Under the pieces are notes generated by a model. It was not told the DNA's origin. It did not search any database and saw only the letters and a program-made list of their open reading frames with translations. Below, piece by piece: positions 24,876-38,869 of a stretch of 64,000 nucleotides of DNA; the first letter of the stretch is position 1; every line of letters begins with the position of its first letter. Both the position numbers and the translations under genes were made by a program. The stretch is from positions 558,001 through 622,000 of the forward strand of contig NW_027490259.1 in the NCBI RefSeq assembly GCF_050948175.1, in the 5' to 3' direction. The stretch comes from Xylocopa sonorina. Lineage: Eukaryota; Arthropoda; Insecta; Hymenoptera; Apidae.

Positions 24876-26519
24876 GCAGATGTCTACGTATCGCAGCAAT
24901 AGAGATCCAATGCTTCCTAAAACGCGATATCGCATCATTATTCTATGTTTCATGATAAGGTATAATATTCATTTCGAAGTGTCATGTATACCTCGTATTC
25001 ACTTCAAATGAATGTAAATGCGACACTTCCATTCTATGAAATAGCGTTTGCAGATGTCTGCGTATCGTAGCAATAGAGTTCTAATGCTTCTTAAAACGCG
25101 ATATCGCATCTCACTGCTATGTTTCATGATAAGATATAATATTCATCATGGAGTGATATGTATACCTCGTACTCACTTCAAAAGAATGTAAGTGCGACCC
25201 TTCGATGCTAGGGAATATCCTTTGCAAATGTCTACGTATCGTAGCAATAGAGTTCTAATGCTTCTTAAAACGCGATATCGCACCTCACTGCTATGTTTCA
25301 TGAGAAGATATAATATTCATTATGGAGTGTTATGTATACCTCGTACTCACTTCAAAAGAATGTAAATGCGACCCTCCCATCCTAGGAAATAGCGTTTGCA
25401 GATGTCTACGTATCGTAGCAATAGAGTTCTAGAGCTTCTTAGAACGCGATATCGCATCTCACTTCTATGTTTCATGATAAGATATAATATTCATTGCGAA
25501 GTGTCATGTATACCACGTATTCACTTCAAAAGAACGTACATAAGACACTTCCATGCTAGGAAATAGCGTTTGCAGATGTCTACGTATCGTAGCAATAGAG
25601 CTCTAACGCTTCTCAAAACGCGATATAGCACCTCATTCCTATGTTTCATGATAAGATATAATATTCATTGCGAAGTGTCATGTATACCTCGTATTCACTT
25701 CAAAAGAATGTAAATGCGACACTTCCATGCTAGGAAATAGCGTTTGCAGATGTCTACGTATCGCAGCAATAGAGATCCAATGCTTCCTAAAACGCGATAT
25801 CGCATCACTATTCTATGTTTCATGATAAGGTATAATATTCATTTCGAAGTGTCATGTATACCTCGTATTCACTTCAAATGAATGTAAATGCGACACTTCC
25901 ATTCTAGGAAATAGCGTTTGCAGATGTCTGCGTATCGAAGCAAGAGAGTTCTAATGCTTCCTAAAACGCGATATCGCATCTCTCTTCTATGTTTCATGAT
26001 AAGGTATAATATTCATTGCGAAGCGTCATGTATACCCCGTATTCACTTCAAATGAATGGAAATGCGACACTTCCATTCTAGGAAATAGCGTTTGCAGATG
26101 TCTGCGTATCACAGCAATAGAGATCCAATGCTTCCTAAAACGCGATATCGCATCACTATTCTATGTTTCATGATAAGGTATAATATTCATTTCGAAGTGT
26201 CATGTATACCTCGTATTCACTTCAAAAGAATGTAAATGCGACACTTCCATGCTAGGAAATAGCGTTTGCAGATGTCTACGTATCGCAGCAATAGAGATCC
26301 AATGCTTCCTAAAACGCGATATCGCATCACTATTCTATGTTTCATGATAAGGTATAATATTCATTTCGAAGTGTCATGTATACCTCGTATTCACTTCAAA
26401 TGAATGTAAATGCGATACTTCCAGGCTAGGAAATAGCGTTTGCAGATGTCTACGTATCGTAGCAATAGAGTTCTAATGCTTCTTAAAACGAGATGTCGCA
26501 TCTCATTTCTATGTTTCAT
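24876..26519. repeat. Block T, copy 1: gagatcc / tctgcg monomers
   Basis: About nine monomers with the features tcattattcta, cattctatgaaat, atgtctgcgtatc, ggagtgatatg, gagcttcttag and tacttccaggctagg. The same series runs from about 36530 to 38869. Offset is 11654 bp at cattctatg (25031/36685) and 12350 bp further on (25391/37741 and 26411/38761). The difference of 696 is four extra monomers in the right copy. Three monomers here (near 25765, 26110 and 26285) are themselves close relatives, showing local duplication. Confidence 0.8.
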
Positions 26520-27771
26520 GATCAGATATAATATTCATTTCGAAGTGTCATGTATACCTCGTATTCACTTCTAAAGGATGTAAATGCGACACTTCCTTGC
26601 TAGGAAATAGCGTTTCCAGATGACTACGTGTCGGAACAATAGAGTTCTAGTGATTCTTAAAATGCCACATCGCATCTCACTTCTATGTTTCATGATAAGA
26701 TATAATATTCATTGCGATGTGTCATGTATATCTCGTATTCACATCAAAAGAATGTAAATGCGACACTTCCATGCTAGGAAATAGCGTTTGCAGATGTCTA
26801 CGTATCGCTGCAATAGAGTTCTAATGCTTCTTAAAACGCGATATCGCATCTCACTGCTATGTTTCATGAGAAGATATAATATTCATTATGGAGTGTTATG
26901 TATACCTCGTACTCACTTCAAAAGAATGTAAATGCGACCCTTCCATCCTGGGAAATAGCGTTTGCAGATGTCTACGTATCGTAGCAATAGGGTTGTAATG
27001 CTTCTTAAAATGCGATATCGCATCACACTTCTATGTTTCATGATAAGATATAATATACATTGCGAAGTGTCATGTATACCTCGATTTCACTTCACAAGAA
27101 TGTAAATGCGACACTTCCTTGCTAGGAAATTTTGTTTGCAGATGTCTACGTATCACAGCAATAGAGTACTAATGCTTCTTAAAACGAGATGTCGTATTTC
27201 ATTTCTATGTTTCGTAATAAGATATAATATTCATTGTGTAATGTTATGTAAACCTCGTATTCACTTCAGTGGAATGTAAGTGCTAAATTTCCTTGCTAGG
27301 AAATAGAGTTTGCAGATGTCTACGTATAAAGGCAATAGAGTTCTAATGCTTCTCAAAACTCGATATAGCACCTCATTCCTATGTTTCATGATAAGATATA
27401 ATATTCATTGCGAAGTGTCATTTATCACGTATTCACATCAAATGAATGTAAATGCGACACTTCCATGCTAGGAAATAGCGTTTGCAGATGTCTACGTAAC
27501 GCAGCAATAGAGTTCCAATGCTTCCTAAAACGCGATATCGCATCTCTCTTCTATGTTTCATGATAAGGTATAATATTCATTGCGAAGCGTCATGTATACC
27601 TCGTACTCACTTCAAAAGAATGGAAATGCGACCCTTCCATCCTAGGAAATAGCGTATGCAGATGTCTACGTATCGTAGCAATAGAGATCTAATGCTTCTC
27701 AAAACGCGATATAGCACCTCATTCCTATGTTTTATGATAAGATATAATATTCATTGCGAAGTGTCATGTAT
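26520..27771. repeat. Mixed monomers between blocks T and U
   Basis: Seven monomers of different types. A gatcag / gattctt pair (26520-26780, with gtcggaacaatag) is followed by a gtgtaatg / ataaaggcaa pair near 27150-27430. The monomer at 27421 has lost two bases (gtcatttatcacg). A related arrangement with the same gtcggaac change recurs at 37120-37330 and 39080-39190. No gene or foreign sequence is present. Confidence 0.75.
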
Positions 27772-29163
27772 ACCTCGTACTCACTTCAAAAGAATGTAAA
27801 TGCGACCCTCCCATCCTAGGAAATAGCGTTTGCAGATGTCTACGTATCGTAGCAATAGAGTTCTAATGCTTCTTAAAACGAGATGTCGCATCTCATTTCT
27901 ATGTTTCATGATCAGATATAATATTCATTGCGAAGTGTCATGTATACCTCGTATTCACTTCAAAGGAATGTAAATGCGACACTTCCATGCTAGGAAATAG
28001 CGTTTGCAGATGTCTACGTGTCGTAGCAATAGAGTTCTAATGCTTCTTAAAACGCGATATCGCATCTCACTGCTATGTTTCATGAGAAGATATAATACTC
28101 ATTATGGAGTGTTATGTATACCTCGTACTCACTTCAAAAGAATGTAAATGCGACCCTTCCATCCTAGGAAATAGCGCATGCAGATGTCTACGTATCGTAG
28201 CAATAGAGTTCTAGTGCTTCTTAGAACGCGATATCGCATCTCACTTCTATGTTTCATGATAAGATATAATATTCATTGCGAAGTGTCATGTATACCTCGT
28301 ATTCACTTCAAAAGAACGTACATAAGACACTTCCATGCTAGGAAATAGCGTTTGCAGATGTCTACGTATCGTAGCAATAGAGCTCTAACGCTTCTCAAAA
28401 CGCGATATAGCACCTCATTCCTATGTTTCATGATCAGATATAATATTCATTGCGAAGTGTCATGTATACCTCGTATTCGCTTCAAAAGAATGTAAATGCG
28501 ACACTTCCATGCTAGGAAATAGCGTTTGCAGATGTCTACGTATCGTAGCAATAGAGATCTAATGCTTCTCAAAACGCGATATAGCACCTCATTGCTATGT
28601 TTCATGATAATATATAATACTCATTGCGAAGTGTCATGTATACCTCGTATTCACTTCAACAGAATGTAAATGCGACACTTCCATGCTAGGTAATAGCGTT
28701 TGCAGATGTCTACGTATCGCAGCAATAGAGTTCCAATGCTTCCTAAAACGCGATATCGCATCTCTCCACTATGTTTCACGATAAGTTATAATATTCATTG
28801 CGAAGTGTCATGCATACCTCGTATTCGCTTCAAAAGAATGTAAATGCGACACTTCCATGCTAGGAAATAGCGTTTGCAGATGTCTACGTATCGTAGCAAT
28901 AGAGTTCTAATGCTTCTTAAAACGAGATGTCGCATCTCATTTCTATGTTTCATGATCAGATATAATATTCATTGCGAAGTGTCATGTATACCTCGTATTC
29001 ACTTCAAAAGAATGTAAATGCGACACTTCCATGCTAGGAAATAGCGTTTGCAGATGTCTACGTATCGCAGCAATAGAGATCCAATGCTTCCTAAAACGCG
29101 ATATCGCATCACTATTCTATGTTTCATGAGAAGATATAATATTCATTATGGAGTGTTATGTAT
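27772..29163. repeat. Eight-monomer higher-order unit U, copy 1 (1392 bp)
   Basis: This 1392-bp unit is followed directly by a second copy at 29164. The offset is exact at ggtaatag (28689/30081), and the uncommon changes tcaacagaatg, caaaggaatg and gcgcatgc occur at the same place in both. I saw no difference in the parts I compared, so this is probably the youngest large duplication in the window. Its content resembles blocks P and Q (12.3 and 15.5 kb), from which it probably derives. Confidence 0.88.
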
Positions 29164-30450
29164 ACCTCGTACTCACTTCAAAAGAATGTAAATGCGACCC
29201 TCCCATCCTAGGAAATAGCGTTTGCAGATGTCTACGTATCGTAGCAATAGAGTTCTAATGCTTCTTAAAACGAGATGTCGCATCTCATTTCTATGTTTCA
29301 TGATCAGATATAATATTCATTGCGAAGTGTCATGTATACCTCGTATTCACTTCAAAGGAATGTAAATGCGACACTTCCATGCTAGGAAATAGCGTTTGCA
29401 GATGTCTACGTGTCGTAGCAATAGAGTTCTAATGCTTCTTAAAACGCGATATCGCATCTCACTGCTATGTTTCATGAGAAGATATAATACTCATTATGGA
29501 GTGTTATGTATACCTCGTACTCACTTCAAAAGAATGTAAATGCGACCCTTCCATCCTAGGAAATAGCGCATGCAGATGTCTACGTATCGTAGCAATAGAG
29601 TTCTAGTGCTTCTTAGAACGCGATATCGCATCTCACTTCTATGTTTCATGATAAGATATAATATTCATTGCGAAGTGTCATGTATACCTCGTATTCACTT
29701 CAAAAGAACGTACATAAGACACTTCCATGCTAGGAAATAGCGTTTGCAGATGTCTACGTATCGTAGCAATAGAGCTCTAACGCTTCTCAAAACGCGATAT
29801 AGCACCTCATTCCTATGTTTCATGATCAGATATAATATTCATTGCGAAGTGTCATGTATACCTCGTATTCGCTTCAAAAGAATGTAAATGCGACACTTCC
29901 ATGCTAGGAAATAGCGTTTGCAGATGTCTACGTATCGTAGCAATAGAGATCTAATGCTTCTCAAAACGCGATATAGCACCTCATTGCTATGTTTCATGAT
30001 AATATATAATACTCATTGCGAAGTGTCATGTATACCTCGTATTCACTTCAACAGAATGTAAATGCGACACTTCCATGCTAGGTAATAGCGTTTGCAGATG
30101 TCTACGTATCGCAGCAATAGAGTTCCAATGCTTCCTAAAACGCGATATCGCATCTCTCCACTATGTTTCACGATAAGTTATAATATTCATTGCGAAGTGT
30201 CATGCATACCTCGTATTCGCTTCAAAAGAATGTAAATGCGACACTTCCATGCTAGGAAATAGCGTTTGCAGATGTCTACGTATCGTAGCAATAGAGTTCT
30301 AATGCTTCTTAAAACGAGATGTCGCATCTCATTTCTATGTTTCATGATCAGATATAATATTCATTGCGAAGTGTCATGTATACCTCGTATTCACTTCAAA
30401 AGAATGTAAATGCGACACTTCCATGCTAGGAAATAGCGTTTGCAGATGTC
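29164..30450. repeat. Eight-monomer higher-order unit U, copy 2 (incomplete)
   Basis: Second copy of 27772-29163. It runs for about 1287 bp and stops near 30450, where copy 1 goes on to tcgcagcaatagagatcc and this copy joins cgtgtcgtagc, the start of the material shared with 16.2 kb. The breakpoint therefore coincides with the entry into block R copy 2, as expected if one unequal exchange made the junction. Confidence 0.85.
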
Positions 30451-33400
30451 TACGTGTCGTAGCAATAGAGTTCTAATGCTTCTTAAAACGCGATATCGCA
30501 TCTCACTGCTATGTTTCATGAGAAGATATAATATTCATTATGGAGTGTTATGTATACCTCGTACTCAATTCAAAAGAATGTAAATGGGACCCTTCCATCC
30601 TAGGAAATAGCGTATGCAGATGTCTACGTATCGTAGCAATAGAGTTCTAGTGCTTCTTAGAACGCGATATCGCATCTCACTTCTATGTTTCATGATAAGA
30701 TATAATATTCATTGCGAAGTGTCATGTATGCCTCGTATTCACTTCAAAAGAACGTACATAAGACACTTCCATGCTAGGAAATAGCGTTTGCAGATGTCTA
30801 CGTATCGTAGCAATATAGCTCTAACGCTTCTCAGAACGCGATATAGCACCTCATTCCTATGTTTCATGATCAGATATAATATTCATTGCGAAGTGTCATG
30901 TATACCTCGTATTCGCTTCAAAAGAATGTAAATGCGACACTTCCATGCTAGGAAATAGCGTTTGCAGATGTCTACGTATCGCAGCAATAGAGTTCCAATG
31001 CTTCCTAAAACGCGATATCGCATCACTCTTCTATGTTTCATGATAAGGTATAATATTCATTGCGAAGTGTCATGTATACCTCGATTTCACTTCACAAGAA
31101 TGTAAATGCGACACTTCCTTGCTAGGAAATATTGTTTGCAGATGTCTACGTATCACAGCAATGGAGTACTAATGCTTCTTAAAACGAGATGTCGTATTTC
31201 ATTTCTATGTTTCGTAATAAGATATAATATTCATTGTGTAATGTTATGTATACCTCGTATTCACTTCAGTGGAATGTAAGTGCGAAATTTCCTTGCTAGG
31301 AAATAGAGTTTGCAGATGTCTACGTATATAGGCAATAGAGTTCTAATGCTTCTCAAAACTCGATATAGCACCTCATTCCTATGTTTCATGATAAGATATA
31401 ATATTCATTGCAAAGTGTCATGTATATCTCGTATACACATCAAAAGAATGTAAATGCGACACTTCTATGCTAGGAAATAGCGCTTGCAGATGTCTACGTA
31501 TCGCAGCAATAGAGTTCCAATGCTTCCTAAAACGCGATATCGCATCTCTCTTCTATGTTTCATGATAAGGTATAATATTCATTGCGAAGCGTCATGTATA
31601 CCTCGTATTCACTTCAAAGGAATGTAAATGCGACACTTCCATGCTAGGAAATAGCGTTTGCAGATGTCTACGTGTCGTAGCAATAGAGTTCTAATGCTTC
31701 TTAAAACGCGATATCGCATCTCACTGCTATGTTTCATGAGAAGATATAATACTCATTATGGAGTGTTATGTATACCTCGTACTCACTTCGAAAGAATGTA
31801 AATGCGACCCTTCCATCCTAGGAAATAGCGCATGCAGATGTCTACATATCGTAGCAATAGAGTTCTAGTGCTTCTTAGAATGCGATATCGCATCTCACTT
31901 CTATGTTTCATGATAAGATATAATATTCATTGCGAAGTGTCATGTATACCTCGTATTCACTTCAAACGAACGTACATAAGACACTTCCATGCTAGGAAAT
32001 AGCGTTTGCAGATGTCTACGTATCGTAGCAATAGAGCTCTAACGCTTCTCAAAACGCGATATAGCACCTCATTCCTATGTTTCATGATCAGATATAATAT
32101 TCATTGCGAAGTGTCATGTATACCTCGTATTCGCTTCAAAAGAATGTAAATGCGACACTTCCATGCTAGGAAATAGCGTTTGCAGATGTCTACGTATCGT
32201 AGCAATAGAGTTCTAATGCTTCTCAAAACGCGATATAGCACCTCATTCCTATGTTTCATGATAAGATATAATACTCATTGCGAAGTGTCATGTATACCTC
32301 GTATTCACTTCAAAAGAATGTAAATGCGACACTTCCATGCTAGGAAATAGCGTTTGCAGATGTCTACGTATCGCAGCAATAGAGTTCCAATGCTTCCTAA
32401 AACGCGATATCGCATCTCTCCACTATGTTTCACGATAAGTTATAATATTCATTGCGAAGTGTCATGTATACCTCGTATTCGCTTCAAAAGAATGTAAATG
32501 CGACACTTCCATGCTAGGAAATAGCGTTTGCAGATGTCTACGTATCGTAGCAATAGAGTTCTAATGCTTCTCAAAACGCGATATAGCACCTCATTCCTAT
32601 GTTTCATGATAAGATATAATATTCATTGCGAAGTGTCATGTATACCTCGTATTCACTTCAAAAGAATGTAAATGCGACACTTCCATGCTAGGAAATAGCG
32701 TTTGCAGATGTCTACGTATCGCAGCAATAGAGTTCCAATGCTTCCTAAAACGCGTTATCGCATCTCTCTTCTATGTTTCACGATAAGGTATAACATTCAT
32801 TGCGAAGTGTCATGTATACCTCGTATTCACTTCAAAAGAATGTAAATGCGACACTTCCATGCTAGGAAATAGCGTTTGCAGATGTCTACGTATCGTAGCA
32901 ATAGAGTTCTAATGCTTCTCAAAACGCGATATAGCACCTCATTCCTATGTTTCATGATAAGATATAATATTCATTGCGAAGTGTCATGTATACCTCGTAT
33001 TCACATCAAAAGAATGTAAATGCGACACTTCTATGCTAGGAAATAGCGCTTGCAGATGTCTACGTATCGCAGCAATAGATTTCCAATGCTTCCTAAAACG
33101 CGATATCGCATCTCTCTTCTATGTTTCATGATAAGGTATAATATTCATTGCGAAGCGTCATGTGTACCTCGTATTCACTTCAAATGAATGTAAATGCGAC
33201 ACTTCCATGCTAGGAAATAGCGTTTGCAGATGTCTACGTGTCGTAGCAATAGAGTTCTAATGCTTCATAAAACGCGATATCGCATCTCACTGCTATGTTT
33301 CATGAGAAGATATAATACACATTATGGAGTGTTATGTATACCTCGTACTCACTTCAAAAGAATGTAAATGCGACCCTTCCATCCTAGGAAATAGCGCATG

Positions 33401-34750
33401 CAGATGTTTACGTATCGTAGCAATAGAGTTCTAGTGCTTCTTAGAACGCGATATCGCATCTCACTTCTATGTTTCATGATAAGATATAATATTCATTGCG
33501 AAGTGTCATGTATACCTCGTATTCACTTCAAAAGAACGTACATAAGACACTTCCATGCTAGGAAATAGCGTTTGCAGATGTCTACGTATCGTAGCAATAG
33601 AGTTCTAATGCTTCCCAAACGCGATATAGCACCTCATTCCTATGTTTCATGATAAGATATAATATTCATTGCGAAGTGTCATGTATACCTCGTATTCACT
33701 TCAAAAGAACGTACATAAGACACTTCCATGCTAGGAAATAGCGTTTGCAGATGTCTACGTATCGTAGCAATAGAGTTCTAATGCTTCCCAAACGCGATAT
33801 AGCACCTCATTCCTATGTTTCATGATAAGATATAATATTCATTGCGAAGTGTCATGTATATCTCGTATTCACTTCAAACGAATGTAAATGCGACACTTCC
33901 ATGCTAGGAAATAGCGTTTGCAGATGTCTACGTATCGCAGCAATAGAGTTCCAATGCTTCCTAAAACGCGATATCGCATCACTCTTCTATGTTTCATGAT
34001 AAGGTATAATATTCATTGCGAAGTGTCATGTATACCTCGATTTCACTTCACAAGAATGTAAATGCGACACTTCCTTGCTAGGAAATATTGTTTGCAGATG
34101 TCTACGTATCACAGCAATGGAGTACTAATGCTTCTTAAAACGAGATGTCGTATTTCATTTCTATGTTTCGTAATAAGATATAATATTCATTGTGTAATGT
34201 TATGTATACCTCGTATTCACTTCAGTGGAATGTAAGTGCGAAATTTCCTTGCTAGGAAATAGAGTTTGCAGATGTCTACGTATATAGGCAATAGAGTTCT
34301 AATGCTTCTCAAAACTGGATATAGCACCTCATTCCTAGGTTTCATGATAAGATATAATATTCATTGCAAAGTGTCATGTATATCTCGTATACACATCAAA
34401 AGAATGTAAATGCGACACTTCTATGCTAGGAAATAGCGCTTGCAGATGTCTACGTATCGCAGCAATAGAGTTCCAGTGCTTCCTAAAACGCGATATCGCA
34501 TCTCTCTTCTATGTTTCATGATAAGGTATAATATTCATTGCGAAGCGTAATGTATACCTCGTATTCACTTCAAATGAATGTAAATGCGACACTTCCATGC
34601 TAGGAAATAGCGTTTGCAGATGTCTACGTGTCGTAGCAATAGAGTTCTAATGCTTCATAAAACGCGATATCGCATCTCACTGCTATGTTTCATGAGAAGA
34701 TATAATACTCATTATGGAGTGTTATGTATACCTCGTACTCACTTCAAAAG
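30279..34750. repeat. Large duplicated block R, copy 2
   Basis: Second copy of 16015-20310. It has one additional monomer near 32190-32360 (cttctcaaaac with ataatactcattg) that explains the offset change from 14264 to 14438. It carries the paired 173-bp monomers (33612, 33786), gtgtacctcg at 33162 and cacattatgg near 33320. Own changes include aaaactggat near 34310. Near 34750 the sequence skips one monomer compared with 20310-20480 and joins the next mosaic block. Confidence 0.85.
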
Positions 34751-37700
34751 AATGTAAGTGCGACACTTCCATGCTAGGAAATAGCGTTTGCAGATGTCTA
34801 CGTATCGCAGCAATAGAGTTCCAATGCTTCCTAAAACGCGATATCGCATCTCTCCACTATGTTTCACGATAAGTTATAATATTCATTGCGAAGTGTCATG
34901 TATACCTCGTATTCGCCTCAAAAGAATGTAAATGCGACACTTCCATGCTAGGAAATAGCGTTTGCAGATGTCTACGTATCGCAGCAATAGAGTTCCAATG
35001 CTTCCTAAAACGCGTTATCGCATCTCTCTTCTATGTTTCACGATAAGGTATAATATTCATTGCGAAGTGTCATGTATACCTCGTATTCACTTCAAAAGAA
35101 TGTAAATGCGACACTTCCATGCTAGGAAATAGCGTTTGCAGATGTCTACGTATCGTAGCATTAGAGTTCTAATGCTTCTCAAAACGCGATATAGCACCTC
35201 ATTCCTATGTTTCATGATAAGATATAATATTCATTGCGAAGTGTCATGTATACCTCGTATTCACTTCAAAAGAATGTAAATGCGACACTTCCATGCTAGG
35301 AAATAGCGTTTGCAGATGTCTACGTATCGCAGCAATAGAGATCCAATGCTTCCTAAAACGCGATATCGCATCACTATTCTATGTTTCATGAGAAGATATA
35401 ATATTCATTATGGAGTGTTATGCATACCTCGTACTCACTTCAAAAGAATGTAAATGCGACCCTCCCATCCTAGGAAATAGCGTTTGCAGATGTCTACGTA
35501 TCGTAGCAATAGAGTTCCAATGCTTCTTAAAACGAGATGTCGCATCTCATTTCTATGTTTCATGATCAGATATAATATTCATTGCGAAGTGTCATGTATA
35601 CCTCGTATTCACTTCAAAAGAATGTAAATGCGACACTTCCATGCTAGGAAATAGCGTTTGCAGATGTCTACGTGTCGTAGCAATAGAGTTCTAATGCTTC
35701 TTAAAACGCGATATCGCATCTCACTGCTATGTTTCATGAGAAGATATAATATTCATTATGGAGTGTTATGTATACCTCGTACTCACTTCAAAAGAATGTA
35801 AATGGGACCCTTCCATCCTAGGAAATAGCGTATGCAGATGTCTACGTATCGTAGCAATAGAGTTCTAGTGCTTCTTAGAACGCGATATCGCATCTCACTT
35901 CTATGTTTCATGATAAGATATAATATTCATTGCGAAGTGTCATGTATACCTCGTATTCACTTCAAAAGAACGTACATAAGACACATCCATGCTAGGAAAT
36001 AGCGTTTGCAGATGTCTACGTATCGTAGCAATAGAGCTCTAACGCTTCTCAGAACGCGATATAGCACCTCATTCCTATGTTTCATGATCAGATATAATAT
36101 TCATTGCGAAGTGTCATGTATACCACGTATTCACTTCAAAAGAACGTACATAAGACACTTCCATGCTAGGAAATAGCGTTTGCAGATGTCTACGTATCGT
36201 AGCAATAGAGCTCTAACGCTTCTCAAAACGCGATATAGCATCTCATTCCTATGTTTCATGATCAGATATAATATTCATTGCGAAGTGTCATGTATACCTC
36301 GTATTCGCTTCAAAAGAATGTAAATGCGACACTTCCATGCTAGGAAATAGCGTTTGCAGATGTCTACGTATCGTAGCAATAGAGTTCTAATGCTTCTCAA
36401 AACGCGATATAGCACCTCATTCCTATGTTTCATGATAAGATATAATACTCATTGCGAAGTGTCATGTATACCTCGTATTCACTTCAAAAGAATGTAAATG
36501 CGACACTTCCATGCTAGGAAATAGCGTTTGCAGATGTCTACGTATCGCAGCAATAGAGATCCAATGCTTCCTAAAACGCGATATCGCATCATTATTCTAT
36601 GTTTCATGATAAGGTATAATATTCATTTCGAAGTGTCATGTATACCTCGTATTCACTTCAAATGAATGTAAATGCGACACTTCCATTCTATGAAATAGCG
36701 TTTGCAGATGTCTGCGTATCGTAGCAATAGAGTTCTAATGTTTCTTAAAACGCGATATCGCATCTCACTGCTATGTTTCGTGATAAGATATAATATTCAT
36801 TATGGAGTGATATGTATACCTCGTACTCACTTCAAAAGAATGTAAGTGCGACCCTTCGATGCTAGGGAATATCCTTTGCAAATGTCTACGTATCGTAGCA
36901 ATAGAGTTCTAATGCTTCCTAAAACGCGATATCGCACCTCACTGCTATGTTTCATGAGAAGATATAATATTCATTATGGAGTGTTATGTATACCTCGTAC
37001 TCACTTCAAAAGAATGTAAATGCGACCCTCCCATCCTAGGAAATAGCGTTTGCAGATGTCTACGTATCGTAGCAATAGAGTTCTAATGCTTCTTAAAACG
37101 AGATGTCTTACCTCATTTCTATGTTTCATGATCAGATATAATATTCATTGCGAAGTGTCATGTATACCTCGTATTCACTTCTAAAGGATGTAAATGCGAC
37201 ACTTCCTTGCTAGGAAATAGCGTTTCCAGATGACTACGTGTCGGAACAATAGAGTTCTAATGATTCTTAAAATGCCATATCGCATCTCACTTCTATGTTT
37301 CATGATAAGATATAATATTCATTGCGAAGTGTCATGTATATCACGTATTCACATAAAAAGAATGTAAATGCGACACTTCCATGCTAGGAAATAGCGTTTG
37401 CAGATGTCTACGCATCGCAGCAATAGAGTTCCAATGCTTCCTAAAACGCGATATCGCATCTCTCTTCTATGCTTCATGATAAGGTATAATATTCATTGCG
37501 AAGCGTCATGTATAACCCGTATTCACTTCAAATGAATGTAAATGCGACACTTCCATTCTAGGAAATAGCGTTTGCAGATGTCTACGTGTCGTAGCAATAG
37601 AGTTCTAATGCTTCTTAAAACGCGATATCGCATCTCACTGCTATGTTTCATGAGAAGATATAATATTCATTATGGAGTGTTATGTATACCTCGTACTCAC

Positions 37701-38869
37701 TTCAAAAGAATGTAAATGCGACCCTTCCATCCTAGGAAATAGCGTTTGCAGATGTCTACGTATCGTAGCAATAGAGTTCTAGAGCTTCTTAGAACGCGAT
37801 ATCGCATCTCACTTCTATGTTTCATGATAAGATATAATATTCATTGCGAAGTGTCATGTATACCACGTATTTTCTTCAAAAGAACGTACATAAGACACTT
37901 CCATGCTAGGAAATAGCGTTTGCAGATGTCTACGTATCGTAGCAATAGAGCTCTAACGCTTCTCAAAACGCGATATAGCACCTCATTCCTATGTTTCATG
38001 ATAAGATATAATATTCATTGCGAAGTGTCATGTATACCTCGTATTCACTTCAAAAGAATGTAAATGCGACACTTCCATGCTAGGAAATAGCGTTTGCAGA
38101 TGTCTACGTATCGCAGCAATAGAGATCCAATGCTTCCTAAAACGCGATATCGCATCACTATTCTATGTTTCATGATAAGGTATAATATTCATTTCGAAGT
38201 GTCATGTATACCTCGTATTCACTTCAAATGAATGTAAATGCGACACTTCCATTCTAGGAAATAGCGTTTGCAGATGTCTGCGTATCGTAGCAATAGAGTT
38301 CTAATGCTTCCTAAAACGCGATATCGCATCTCTCTTCTATGTTTCATGATAAGGTATAATATTCATTGCGAAGCGTCATGTATACCCCGTATTCACTTCA
38401 AATGAATGGAAATGCGACACTTCCATTCTAGGAAATAGCGTTTGCAGATGTCTGCGTATCGCAGCAATAGAGATCCAATGCTTCCTAAAACGCGATATCG
38501 CATCACTATTGTATGTTTCATGATAAGGTATAATATTCATTTCGAAGTGTCATGTATACCTCGTATTCACTTCAAAAGAATGTAAATGCGACACTTCCAT
38601 GCTAGGAAATAGCGTTTGCAGATGTCTACGTATCGCAGCAATAGAGATCCAATGCTTCCTAAAACGCGATATCGCATCACTATTCTATGTTTCATGATAA
38701 GGTATAATATTCATTTCGAAGTGTCATGTATACCTCGTATTCACTTCAAATGAATGTAAATGCGATACTTCCAGGCTAGGAAATAGCGTTTGCAGATGTC
38801 TACGTATCGTAGCAATAGAGTTCTAATGCTTCTTAAAACGAGATGTCGCATCTCATTTCTATGTTTCAT
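34750..38869. repeat. Mosaic third copy of blocks S and T
   Basis: From 34750 this stretch follows block S. Like copy 2 it lacks the extra monomer (cctcaaaag joins directly to the cgcgttatcg unit; offset 11306 to copy 2). Near 36200 it follows copy 1 instead (gagctctaacg and agcatctcattcc, as at 22110), then ataatactcattg as at 22345. At 36550 it returns to copy 2 context (tcattattcta, as at 24940) and continues through block T to tacttccaggctagg at 38763. Four extra monomers lie at about 37080-37780, including a gatcag / gattctt pair with gtcggaac. This alternation is best explained by recombination or gene conversion between earlier copies. Confidence 0.75.
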
